A stretch of DNA of 64,000 nt from Paguma larvata (lineage: Eukaryota > Chordata > Mammalia > Carnivora > Viverridae): the NCBI GenBank assembly GCA_030068075.1, contig CM057826.1:112120746-112184745 (forward strand), written 5' to 3'. Shown here piece after piece: positions 24,940-34,650 of this stretch. The translations under genes and the position numbers were made by a program. The notes below the pieces were generated by a model that saw nothing but the letters and a program-made list of their open reading frames with translations, searched no databases and was not told where the DNA came from. Within the stretch, counting starts at the first letter, position 1. Each line of letters opens with the position of its first letter.

Positions 24940-25190
24940 TACTCGACTTTATCAAAACCTAAACTCTACATTCTCTTTGACCCGTAAATTTTACTTTTAT
25001 TAACATATTTTATACAAATATACTCACGTGGATACGTGAAGACATATGTTGAGGATATTTATAGCAGTACTGTTTTTAGCAGCTAAGGACTGGAAACAAC
25101 GTAAACGTTCATCAAGAGGAAACTGGAGGTAATTTCTGATACTTGTATACAAGGCATATGCGGTGAATTTTAAATAGAGTGCAGCAACTC
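24940..25190 (+). mobile_element. Old L1 ORF2/3' fragment
   Basis: Words such as gaggatatttatagcagtac, aaggactggaaacaacgtaaacg and catcaagaggaaactgg correspond to the decayed end of L1 ORF2. No edges can be fixed. Confidence 0.55.
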
Positions 25191-25232
25191 TACTGGTATG
25201 GACAGGTAACCGGTAGTCAAATTAAGTGGGGA

Positions 25233-25450
25233 GGGGCACTTGGGTGGCTCAGTCGGTTAAGTGTCCAACTTCAGCTCAGGTCATGATCTCACAGTTCATG
25301 AGTTTGAGCCCCGTGTTGGGCTTTGTGCTGACAGCTCAGAGCCTGGAGCCTGCTTCAGATTCTGTCCCTCTCTCTCTCTGCCCCTCCACTACATGCACTC
25401 TGTCTCTCTTTCTCTCTCTCAAAAATAAACATTAAAAAAAAATTTTTAAA
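25233..25450 (+). mobile_element. SINEC_Fc-type SINE next to provirus
   Basis: Head ggggcacttgggtggctcagtcgg, B-box gagtttgagccccg, CT-rich body, tail aaaaataaacattaaaa. It ends only about 30 bp before the left LTR of the endogenous retrovirus. Confidence 0.94.
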
Positions 25451-25482
25451 CATTGAGGAAAAAATGAATAACAGTGTACTAG

Positions 25483-25732
25483 TGCATCACACACAGAGAG
25501 TCGGGACACTGAGGCTTTTCTTCCCAGGAAGCAGCTTTCTTAGCGTGTTAAGACCCAAAAGGCTGAGCCCCAAACACATGAGAGGACTGACTTTTATACA
25601 ATTTTTGCTCCTTTGTCTCCCGTATATGGTAACATGCAGAGTCGTGAGGAATGTCCTGTATGTGCACATAGCCAGTTTGTCTTCCTCGTCTTGAGGTTTT
25701 TATCACATTCCTTAGAGAGAGGCTCTACCACA
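25483..25732 (-). repeat. 3' LTR of the provirus
   Basis: On the minus strand it starts TGTGGTAGAGCC and ends near ...GTGTGTGATGCA. A TATA box (TGTATAAAAG) lies at 25591-25600. It is about 50 bp shorter than its partner because of three small gaps, the largest about 25 bp. The right edge is fixed by the adjoining polypurine tract. Confidence 0.9.
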
Positions 25733-25743
25733 TTCCCGCCTTT
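25733..25743 (-). promoter_or_regulatory. Polypurine tract (plus-strand primer site)
   Basis: The minus strand reads AAAGGCGGGAA immediately before the LTR start TGTGG, as expected for the retroviral polypurine tract that primes second-strand synthesis. Confidence 0.8.
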
Positions 25744-25809
25744 GATGCTCGGACTCAAAGAGCATCATCTTGGGTCAAAGAGCATCATCTTACCTTGGTT
25801 TAGAGATTT

Positions 25810-26320
25810 TTATTTCCATAACATTATCACATGCACGGGCATTTTTCTTTCAACCGTTCCCTCAATGAGGTTGGAGACAGACCGTATAACCAGGGGAGCT
25901 AGGCAAGGTAGGATTAAGCAAGCTCCCCAAATCAAGACAATAATACCTATGAGGGTTTTGAATCCCCCGAGAGGTGAAAAACATCCTCCAAATAACCCCC
26001 CAAGGTCCCAACCTTTCCAGGTCTGAACTGGGACATGAGCAACCTTTCTCATTCAATCTGTGATCTCCTCTATGACTTTTCCTTCATCACCTACCTGTAG
26101 GTGCTCAGGTTAAACTTTCTACAAACTCTTCCCTCAGGAGCAAGCAGGTAGTCTAACGCCAAGCGATTTTGATAGATGGCATTGCACATTTTGGTTTGCT
26201 GCTTAGCTAGCAAGTTAAGAGCTCTGGCAGCTTCAATGGTTATAATTTCTGCAATGGCTTACAGTCTGATTATGCCGTTTTAGCATGTAAATGGGAATGT
26301 AGTAGCCCCAGGATCCATCC
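25810..26320 (-). pseudogene. env: Env transmembrane (TM) subunit remnant
   Basis: The minus strand encodes the TM ectodomain with the conserved immunosuppressive-domain motif [11 protein letters not shown] (26140-26175). After stops and a frameshift comes an open 80-codon stretch (25810-26052) with the pre-membrane motif HVPVQTW, a glycine-rich FGG segment, a hydrophobic anchor (about residues 30-58) and a cytoplasmic tail. TM normally fuses viral and cell membranes and carries a disulfide cysteine cluster after the immunosuppressive domain. Here the first cysteine is kept, but the expected cysteine pair seven residues later reads Tyr-Arg followed by a stop. Not functional as a whole Env. 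Confidence 0.88.
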
Positions 26321-28345
26321 TCTGTCTAGGTGGCAGGGCCATTAATATTGGATTATACACTAGGGAGGCCATTCATCATCTTTCCATTTCCCAATTTGTA
26401 GGGCACGTCATTTCCTTTGAGTCTCCCTGTCCCCATACACCTGGACTCCCCAAATATTCCCCTCTGGAAAGTGGGGGCAGGAAGAAAGATGGATGAATAG
26501 TTCCCAGCACACATGACCCTAACCAGCCTGAGGGAAGTACTGTATAGGCTGTCCTTCCACATAACCAGGTTAGTCCACCTGGGGCTCGCCATTCGATGGC
26601 TGCATCAACATTGTCCCAGGCCTCTTGGAGATGAGAGAGGTTAGACAAGGGGTGGGGATGTGGCTCAAGGTGATCTGGGGACCCCCCATCATTAGGTTTC
26701 CTAGCTGACTGAGTTGTAAAATCTTTGGCCTACTCATGATAAACTTCCAACAGAGATGGTGAACTTTCTTCCCCACAGGGCAAGGCAGTTTTTCCCAATA
26801 ATTAAGGTTTTGAGGAGCCAAACCCTGGTAGCAGGACTGGGGCATTCTGTTCCATTGTAAAGTTTGTAAGGATCTCATTCTCTAGCCTCCCATTGTCATT
26901 GATCCCCCATATGGGTTCCCCCACATCCATAGCAAGAAGAGATCTTCAGACTCTGCCAGGGCTAGAAACAAGTTCCTTGCTGTGACTGAAATGGGAGGGA
27001 GGCTAATTCTAATTTCTTCTTAGAAGAAGTGGAAGCTTGATGGGACGTGGTTGCATGGATGGTAATATCTTGAAATACAGCACAGTCCCTGGGTCTCTGC
27101 CTCACCCATGGATCCAGATGCCACAATTCAGGTGCCCCATAGCCATTTAGAATCTCCTGGGTTAATGATGGTAAAATTAACAGGGTTGCAGGCCTTTGAT
27201 TGACAATCTGATGTAGCAGCCCCCTTCTGAAGGAGTGCTATTGTGCCTCCTTTTTTTCAAGTGGCCCATGAAACACAGCTCCAGCTGGGGCATAACAACT
27301 CAGTGTATAAGTATGGAGCTTCCTCAAAAAATTAAAAATAGAACTACCCTAAGACCCAGGAAGAGCACTAGTAGGAACTTACCCAAAGGATACAGGAGTT
27401 TCAATTCATTGGGGTACATGTACCCAATGTTTATAGCAGTGCTTTCAATAATAGCCAAATGATGGAAAGAGCCGAAATGTCCATCAACTGATGAAGGAGA
27501 AAGAAGATGTAGTTTACATATACAATGGAATACTACGTGGCAATGAGAAAGAATGAAATCCTGCCATTCACAGCAACGTGGATGGAACTGGAGGGTATTA
27601 TGCTGAGTGAAATAAGTTAGTCAGAGAAAGACAGATATCAAATATTTTCACTGATGTGGAACTTGAGAAACTTAACAGAAGACCATGGGGGTAGGAAAGG
27701 GGGTTAAAATAGTTATAAACAGAGAGGGAGGGAGACAAACCATAAGAGACTCTTAAATATAGAGAACAATCTGAGGGTTGATGAGCATTGAGGAGGGTAC
27801 TTGTTGGGATGAGCACTGGATGTTGTATGTAAGCGATGAATCATGGGAATATACCCCTAAAATCAAGAGCACACTGTATACACCGTATGTTAGCCAACTT
27901 GACAATAAGTTATATTTAAAAAAAAAAAAACCTCAGGTGTTTAGGCACATAAACCATTTCTTCAACCATGTATTTGCCATTGAGTTAGTATTCCCACTCC
28001 CAATTTAAGCCTTCTCATAGTATATCAAGAGTTCTTGAGCCCTCTATGACAAGTGTCCACTTTTTTTTTGTATGACAGATACCTCTGGGCCCATACCTAT
28101 TACCGTACATATGTCAAACAGCATTGACACCAGTTGTTTTGGGTTACTAATTTTTGCCCGGCTGACCAAGGCTCCCCTCTCTTGGTAGAATTGGACTTCT
28201 AACCAATCTCCACTGGGGAAGTATTGTGAGTCAAAGCAAGTGTACTGACTCTCCCATTGACAGACAATTACTGTGTCTGCAGGTCCCCAGGACTTTTCCC
28301 TGACATGAGAAGTGGGTACGGTATAGTAAGGTCCAAGTGACTTCC
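26321..28345 (-). pseudogene. env: Env surface (SU) subunit remnant, split by L1
   Basis: In the minus-strand order, the N-terminal part lies at about 28345-27932 and continues after the inserted L1 at 27306-26321. Recognisable pieces include a Cys-rich tract with a potential N-glycosylation site in CNPVNFT (about 27200) and the WLCG...AYTVLP...GSC...GTI.PSFFLLP-like block near 26440-26580, a hallmark of class I Env before the SU/TM cleavage site. SU normally binds the receptor. Several stops and frame changes separate the pieces. No intact furin site was found. Confidence 0.85.
27307..27930 (+). mobile_element. 5'-truncated L1 inserted in env
   Basis: Begins in the ORF2 C-terminal region (tatggagcttcctcaaaaaa), passes ORF2 end wording (gcaacgtggatggaactgg, gagtgaaataagttagtcag) and a 3'UTR (gggagggagacaaaccataag) and ends in an A tail at about 27917-27930. 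The env reading resumes on both sides. A worn duplicated flank, ctcagtgt / ctcaggtgt, is visible at 27299 and 27932. It postdates the provirus. Confidence 0.9.
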
Positions 28346-28389
28346 TGGCTTGATCTGGTTATGTGAATTCATAGGTCACATGATGAGGA

Positions 28390-29529
28390 ATCCCTGGAGC
28401 ACTTTTGATGTTTTACTCATGTTTACGGCCTTTTTTCCCCTTCCTTCATGCCATTGAGAAGGGCTTCTTGATACTGTTCCGTCCTTGCAAGCCCTCCATC
28501 TATAACTGATTCATTTGGGTCCCATTTGGGGTCCTCTCCGGGGCAGTGAGCCTGAGTATAAGCCTGGGTGTCTAGCGTCCCAGCCAAGGCATTCCCCTCT
28601 AACCATTTTAGAGGCACCTGGGTAATTTGGTGATGCTCCTCCATGTTGAAGAGGGTCAAGAGGAGTTGGCAGCAATCCATCCAGGTAGGTTTATGGGTTT
28701 GAATTCTGGACTGCTTTATTCAATCATAGCTTGGGGCTTCTCCATATAGGAGGGAGTATGGTGCTTCCAATTTAGGAAGTCCGGAGTGGTGAAGGGTTGT
28801 TACACAAAAACATGCTAGCATCCTTGGATCTGGCCTTCCTAATCATAATAGAGGGGTCCCCTAGTTTCCCTCAGTGGCAACTGTAGGGCTCCCCAGTATT
28901 GCTGCAGGGAGGGACCGTCTCCGCTGGCCTGATCTTCTAATCACTTTCTGGGAGGGGCATAGGGGGTTAGAACTGGTAGTCCAGGTGAGCCGGTCACATC
29001 CAGAGAGGCCAGTGGTGCCAGAGGTGGGGAGGCTGCAAGACTGGGGGCAGGCTCCGGTAGGGTTTCGGCAGCCGGGGCGGCTGAAGGTGCAGGTGGCAGT
29101 AAGGGGCAGGGTGAGGCATATGGTGGTGGGGTCCCCTCAGGCTCTCCCAACAATATGGGTTTTTCAGTTTTGGGCCACCATTTGGAGGAAGCCTGTGAAA
29201 TGAGAGTCATCCAAACTTTACGGTTCTCTTCAATACAGACTTTTAGCCAACGTGGCCAGGTTAGGACCAGGTCCTACCAACAGTCAATGTAAGGAAATTG
29301 GCCAGGGTGGCCTGGATCCCCCACAACGACCCTGAACACTCAGCCAACTAATTCCTTACCAAGTGAGCTCTCAGAGGGCCAGCCCACCCCGAATGATGGC
29401 CAATCAATTTCGCAGAATGTCTGGAGCTTTCTGAAAGTTAATTTCACACCATAATCTCCTGAATATTCCTTTTTGAAATTCCTCAACGTACGATCTAGTG
29501 TAGTCGGTTAACTCTAACTTTCCACCCAT
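28390..29529 (-). pseudogene. gag: Gag remnant (MA, p12-like, CA)
   Basis: The minus-strand start MGGK at 29529 has the Gly-2 needed for N-myristoylation and membrane targeting of matrix. Matrix wording (IDWPSFGVGWP, about 29390) follows after a frame change. The open stretch 28941-29210 is proline-rich with a PPPY late-domain motif (29118-29129) that normally recruits NEDD4-type ligases for budding. Capsid pieces follow (LNWKHHTPSYMEKPQAM near 28750; the frame at 28423-28680 with CQLLLTLFN and YQEALLNGM). Capsid is cut short, and no nucleocapsid zinc knuckle (CX2CX4HX4C) is present. Several stops and frameshifts; defective. Confidence 0.88.
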
Positions 29530-30075
29530 TGCCTCTCCCTAACAGACAACTTTCATGCACAAGACAGGAAAAAGGGGTAAGGGAGGGCCTAATTTAGAGA
29601 GGACTTCCAGAAGAAGTCCGAAGCCACCCTAAGCCATATGAGGTCACCATGGAACTGTGGACTGGGACTCAACACTCACTTTGGCCCATTGGTCAGGTGA
29701 GCTTTCTGTCTCATTCACAGTCACGCAGTGACTCTAATCCACTGCCCAGCACCCAGCGCCCAGCACCTTAGAGTTGTGGTTTCCTTCCTTACAGAACTAC
29801 AAGGGCAACTGTGGCCGGTGATCAGGCTCCCCATCTGCCTCTCAGGGGCAAGTCTACCAAAACAAACCAGGGCTTTTACCCGTCTGATGGGCGGTCCTCC
29901 CTGAGCTGTTTCCTAGGCCTCAGCTTGTTCCTTTGTGCATGCCCGGCCCTCCCGGTGTGAAAAAGGGGCTAGTCTCCTACAGATCAAGAGGTCCACTGGT
30001 GCCAGGTCAGGTCACCTATCCAGGTGCCCCAAGGTTCATATCCAGGCGACAAAGGAGGTAAAACACTGTCTTCAC
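29530..30075 (-). other. Provirus leader region
   Basis: About 550 bp between primer binding site and gag start on the minus strand, the position of the retroviral packaging leader. I see no long frame; packaging signals cannot be identified by eye. Confidence 0.6.
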
Positions 30076-30093
30076 CTCCCAGGTGAGCCCCCA
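30076..30093 (-). promoter_or_regulatory. Primer binding site, tRNA-Pro-like
   Basis: The minus strand reads TGGGGGCTCACCTGGGAG. It matches 14 of 18 bases of the tRNA-Pro primer binding site used by many gammaretroviruses, including the first nine in a row. Sequence between it and the assigned LTR end is 13 bp, longer than usual. Confidence 0.8.
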
Positions 30094-30106
30094 CGAAATA
30101 TAGCAG

Positions 30107-30407
30107 TGCGTCACACACAGAGAGTCAGGACACCAAGGCTTTTCTTTCCAGGAAGCAGTGTTATTCGTGTTAGCACAGGCTTAGGGGGCTAAAACCCAAA
30201 AGGCTGAGCCCTGAGCGCAGGGGGGCTTTTCACAAAATTGCCTTTTGTACAATTTTTGCTGCTTTGTCTTCCATATATGGTAACATAGTCTTAACGGGCT
30301 GTCTATGTCACAGAGTCGTAAGGAATGTCGTGCACACATATGTAGCCAGGTTGCCTTCCCTTGTCTTGAGGTTTTCACCACATTTCTTATGGAGGGGCTG
30401 TACCACA
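30107..30407 (-). repeat. 5' LTR of the provirus
   Basis: Pairs with 25483-25732 over its whole length (shared blocks tcacacacagagagtc, ccaggaagcag, acccaaaaggctgagccc, caatttttgct, ccttgtcttgaggtttt). On the minus strand the position of the TATA box reads TGTACAAAAGG (30241-30251), a likely loss of the promoter core. Confidence 0.9.
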
Positions 30408-30454
30408 ATAGATGCAGTATAGTTATGTTTGGGGGTTTTATAAAGAGAAGAAGA

Positions 30455-30670
30455 GGGGTGCCTGGGTGCCACAGTCAGTTAAGCGTCTGACTTCAGCTCA
30501 GGCCATGATCTCACAGTTCATGGGTTCAAGCCCTGCATCGGGCTCTGGGCTGACAGCTCAGACCCTGGAACCTGCTTCAGATTCTGTGTCTCCCTCTCTC
30601 TCACACCCTCCCCTGCTTACACTCTGTCTCTCTCAAAAATAAATAAACATTAAAAAAAATTTTTCTAAAA
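30455..30670 (+). mobile_element. SINEC_Fc-type SINE
   Basis: Head ggggtgcctgggtgccacagtc, B-box atgggttcaagccc, tail aaaaataaataaacatt. A perfect 13-bp target-site duplication, aaagagaagaaga, lies at 30442-30454 and 30671-30683. It sits under 50 bp from the provirus 5' LTR. Confidence 0.96.
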
Positions 30671-30683
30671 AAAGAGAAGAAGA

Positions 30684-31594
30684 ATCCTACAGATATATGC
30701 ATTTATATTCTTATAATACCTCTGAAACTAGCTACCTCTAGGAAGGAAAACTGAGGTACTGGGGTCCTAGAGAAGACATTATTTTTTTACAGATTACCTA
30801 TTGGTAGGATTTAAGTTTTTATCATGTAGGTATATTTATTTTTCAAAGTTGTTTAAGGTAACCAGAAATAATTCTTTAGTTCAAGCATCTCCTTCTCAGT
30901 GAAGCAGTCCCAGGCTACTCCAGAATCTGGCTGTCTCTCCTTCTCTAAGCTTCTAGAGCCTTGTAGGCTCCCTGATCTGCTCTCCTGATGCCTGACCAAC
31001 CACCTTACATCGCAATCATGCCAGCTTGATCACTGCTTGTAAAATCTTAACACAAAATTACAACGCCATATGGAAAATATGACAACGTAAGTTCGTGAAT
31101 TTTTAAATGTGCTTTGGAAAGCTGAAAAGCCTTTGGATTAATTGCCCCTGATTTAAATTCTTGTGCCCTCAAGCTCAAATATTTGACACTCACCCTAAGG
31201 CCTTATAAAGCAAAAGTGAATGATATTTCTAGAGGTATCAACTTCGTCTACCTTCCTTCATGAGACACTAGCTTCAAGGGCACTGGGGTGACCCCTCTCT
31301 TGCCTGCTTTACATTGCTGACTCAAAATATATCCATGCAGTGAGAAGAGAAAAAGAAAGAATTTCCTGTATGGAAGACCTCTCTTGTTGGTAAACTAATG
31401 AGAATGAGCATGGATGCTTTCCTGGGATACCATTCTCTCCCTTGCTGCCATGCTATGAAGCAAAAACTCCAAGGGAAATTCTCCAAGAACACAAGAAAGT
31501 GACACCCAATCTGCCAGATAGTTATTATCAAGACGTTTTTTTTGTTTCTCTCTCAAACTATTCTCTGAGTTTTGTTTTTAAAAAAGGAAATTTC
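30684..31594. other. Mostly unique sequence; L2-like scrap
   Basis: Around 30885-30990 (ccttctcagtgaagcagtccc) the text resembles the conserved L2 3' end, at low confidence. The rest holds nothing assignable. Confidence 0.35.
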
Positions 31595-31800
31595 AGAGTG
31601 CCTGGTGGCTCTGTCAGTTAAATGACTCTTGATTTCAGCTCAGGTCATGATCTCATACTTCATGAAACTGAGCCCCACATTAGGCTCTGCACTGACAGTG
31701 TAGAGCCTGCCTGGGATCTTCTCTCTCCCTCTCTCTCTCTGCCCCTCCCCTACTTACTCTCTCTGTCTCTGTCTCTCTCTCTCTCAAAATAAATCAACTA
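31595..31800 (+). mobile_element. SINEC_Fc-type SINE
   Basis: Head agagtgcctggtggctctgtc, with a few bases lost in the A-box region (ttaaatgactcttgatttcag), and tail caaaataaatcaacta. The duplicated flank aaaaaaggaaattt / aaaaaaggaaattc differs at one base. Confidence 0.9.
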
Positions 31801-33254
31801 AAAAAAGGAAATTCCATTTTTTTATCCTATTTCCATAGTTTTTGGTTTGCTCCATCCAAACTTCCTCCCAACCCCCACCTCCCAACCACATGCTGATTCA
31901 GATGACAAAGTTCTCCAGGACCAGGGTGGGAGAATACAGGAAGGGTGCAGGATGAAGTGCAATTCATTTATATCTGAAGTTCACCGATCAACCTTGTCAA
32001 CCTTAAAAATAAAACAGCCAGTTATTTTATTAGCAAAATGAGTTTATTTAGCAACAGAGGAATTGCAGTTTGGGACATGCATGTTATGGTGAACCAAAAT
32101 CAAGTCCAAAGAAACAGAGGAAGGTCAGATTTTTTGAGGTTTTAGGAGGAAACTGGAGAGTGATGTTTTCAGCCAAAGTTTACTGGAGAAGAACAAGACT
32201 TGGACGTTGTGGTTGTTTCTCATTTGGCTGCAAGCAGTGGTTAGTGTCTCGTTATTGGGCAGGGAGGGATCGTCCTTCTTTTTCTTAAAAGCAGGAGACG
32301 AAACTCACATGTGAAAAATGACCTTCCTTGTCAATGGAAGAATTGCCTTCCTTCCTCCTGCTAGTTATGCAGGCTGCAAAGAGTGGTATGTGCATCAGAG
32401 CTCCCCCTCCAGGGCTTCCCTGCTTCATTTTAGATGAGGTTTTGGGTATTTTCACAACCTCATGCGCAGATGGTGCCTCCTCATTTGCAAAATTCCTTGA
32501 GTCCCAGGGGTTCTCTTTCTTAAAAATCTCTGCTGTTCAGAGCTTGATGAGAATGATCATGTCCCAGGTAAGTAGAGGCTTGAAGTCAGACGGAAGCCAG
32601 GTGCTGCTGAGGAAGGGGAGGAATGATCCTCAAACACTAATTGCCTCTCTGCACTAGCCTTTGGGCAGGAGAGGCTGCTGACATCTCTACTTCCGGGAAA
32701 TGTCTCAGGAAACCATCCCTGTTTGAAATGTGGCTTCCTTTAGCTGAAATAATGTCTCTAAGGAAGCGCCAAGAAGGAACGCAGTACCCAGGATGAAACG
32801 ACTTATGGACAAAAGATTTTTTAGTCAAAGCCATGGGAAGTGCTGTCATAAACAAGGCCTGGCAGATTTCTTGATTAGAGGACTCAGAGCCTTTATTACA
32901 CAGTTTATGAATCTACAAGAAGGAAATGTCATATGCAATATGTCTTGCTTATTGGGCCAGGAAGTCTCTGAGCAGATCCTTGCATGGCTTGTATTACTCA
33001 AAACACCTCTGAGAAGTACGCAGCCTCAAGAAATCAAAGGGTCTTTCAAATGTGTCTGTCTAGTTACATCAAGGGACTGAGGAAAATGTTGTCTAAAGTT
33101 CTTGTCATCTCTGATTCTATGGCCAGCTGAACACATGTGAAAATATCAGAATCCGGCATTTGCTATTTCATTATAATGGCTCCAGGACTTCTTTATTCAA
33201 GCTAATAAAAATAGTAGGAACAACAGCAGCAGTAACCAGCTAAATTCCTTTTTA
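31801..33254. other. Unassigned stretch, possible old LTR
   Basis: At about 32005-32070 the minus strand carries clustered polyadenylation-like words (AATAAA near ctaaataaactcattttgc), which could be an old LTR end, but I cannot match a family. The 109-residue frame at 32328-32657 and 95-residue frame at 32793-33080 have no recognisable domain. Confidence 0.3.
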
Positions 33255-33430
33255 TAGAGCATGAATCTGCCAGGTCCTATACAATGTCTTCTAAAATCTT
33301 CCTCAGTGCCCTAAGAAGGGGGCTTCCTGTTTCATAGATATGAAAGTAAACTTGCAAGATGTGAAGCAACTTCCTCCAGCTCACAAAACCAAATGGTGGC
33401 AGAGCCAAGACGCTGAGCCTAGAGCTCCTA
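33255..33430 (-). mobile_element. MIR SINE, minus strand
   Basis: Reads gaatctgccaggtcctatac, ttcatagatatgaaagtaaac, aagcaacttcctccagctcac and tggtggcagagccaagac, in reverse-complement MIR order. Confidence 0.65.
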
Positions 33431-33869
33431 ATCAGCATTTATTATGTAGAACCAGCACTGTGTCCAAGGAAACACAAGTCCCTCTGAGGGAGACCTGGTG
33501 GCAAAGAGGAGAAGGTATTATTCCAAGGGGCATTAGCATAATGGACATAAGCATAATAATGGCTTTCAGAAGTCTTTCCACATTTCTACAAGGATTAGCA
33601 CAGGTTTGGGCACTCAGTAGACTATAAAAGGCTCTAAATAATGTCACCTTCTGCTCAAAAATATTTCAGCCCTCAGAACAGAGCACACACAGAGAGAGAA
33701 AGAGAAAGCCAGGGAGAAGGAAGAGGGGGGACAGGAGACCAAGGTCTATACATAGACATAACCAGTGAAAAATCACCCAGGCAGGGAGAGGCTGATTGAT
33801 TTTGTGAGCCAAAATTGCTTTCTTTGTAGCTTTGAGGATAGCCTAAACCCTACAAAACACTTCAGAGCC

Positions 33870-34650
33870 ATCTGCTCTTTCCCTCATTGGACTCTCGCTC
33901 ACATTCAGTCCATCGGTAAAGTCTCTCAATGTTCAGAGGAACTGGTACCAAATTCAAGAGTCACAGAATAGCTCCTGAGCCCATCCATTTACTGTCACCT
34001 CTCCATTGATACTACCCTTATCCAAGTCACAACCATCTCCTACCTCACCTACCACAGAGCCTGTAACTAGTCTTCCCCAACACATCCCTGCCTCACAATC
34101 CATTCCACACGAAGCAGCTGGAGTGAACTCCCCACCACAACCACAAATAAAAATATGCCATGCTCTCCTTAAAATCCTCTAGATGTACTAAATGCAATTC
34201 AAACTCCTTAATATGGCCTCTGAATTCTAGACCTGCCTACGTCTCTCATCATCTCAGATCGCACTTTCCTGTCACACAGTCTTCCTTTCTGTTTCTAAAA
34301 TGTCTGCCTGTTTTCCTCATGTCAGGCTCAAACCTGCAGCCCCCTCTGCCTGAGGTGGACTGTTCCCTGAGATGCCACTAAACTGGCTCCTTCCTACCCC
34401 TCGGGTTGTAGCTTCACTGCCATCTCCTCAATTAGGCCTTCCTTGAGCTCAGACCCCACCACACTCTCCATCACCTTCACAGCACCTGTTACAACCTGAA
34501 TCCCTGTGTACTTGCTGGTGTCTCACTTTTGGCACCTCATTCCACCTGGGATGTAGGCTTCATGGGAGCAAGGCCACTCATCTTGCTCACACCTGCTGCT
34601 CCACAGCACCTTCTAGGAACTCAAGGAGTATCTACTGAGTAAAAATATGG
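33870..34650 (+). mobile_element. L2 LINE 3' end
   Basis: A long run of L2 wording: caaactccttaatatggcct, gacctgcctacgtctctc, tgttttcctcatgtcaggct, ttgtagcttcactgccatctcc, aggccttccttgagctcag, ending near aaggagtatctactgagtaa. Ancient, with no reading frame left. Confidence 0.7.

Larger units (their letters stand above)
25483..30407 (-). mobile_element. Class I endogenous retrovirus lacking pol
   Basis: A minus-strand provirus with LTRs at both ends, a proline-tRNA-type primer binding site, broken gag, broken env and a polypurine tract. Gag and Env wording place it among gammaretrovirus-like class I elements. Gag capsid sequence is followed almost directly by Env surface sequence, so protease, polymerase and the rest of gag are missing. 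A younger L1 is inserted in env. Frameshifts and stops in all remaining genes show that it cannot make virus. The two LTRs differ by many substitutions and several indels, so it is not recent. The terminal 4-bp flanks (ctag left, atag right) would be an imperfect target duplication, but LTR edges are uncertain by about 15 bp. Confidence 0.92.

Noticed and set aside
25613..26026. 137-residue plus-strand frame
   Set aside because: Antisense of the provirus 3' LTR and Env TM region.
28874..29203. 109-residue plus-strand frame
   Set aside because: Antisense of the proline-rich gag segment.
32005..32660. Possible second LTR element
   Set aside because: AATAAA-rich start on the minus strand, but no partner LTR, no family match and no clear edges.
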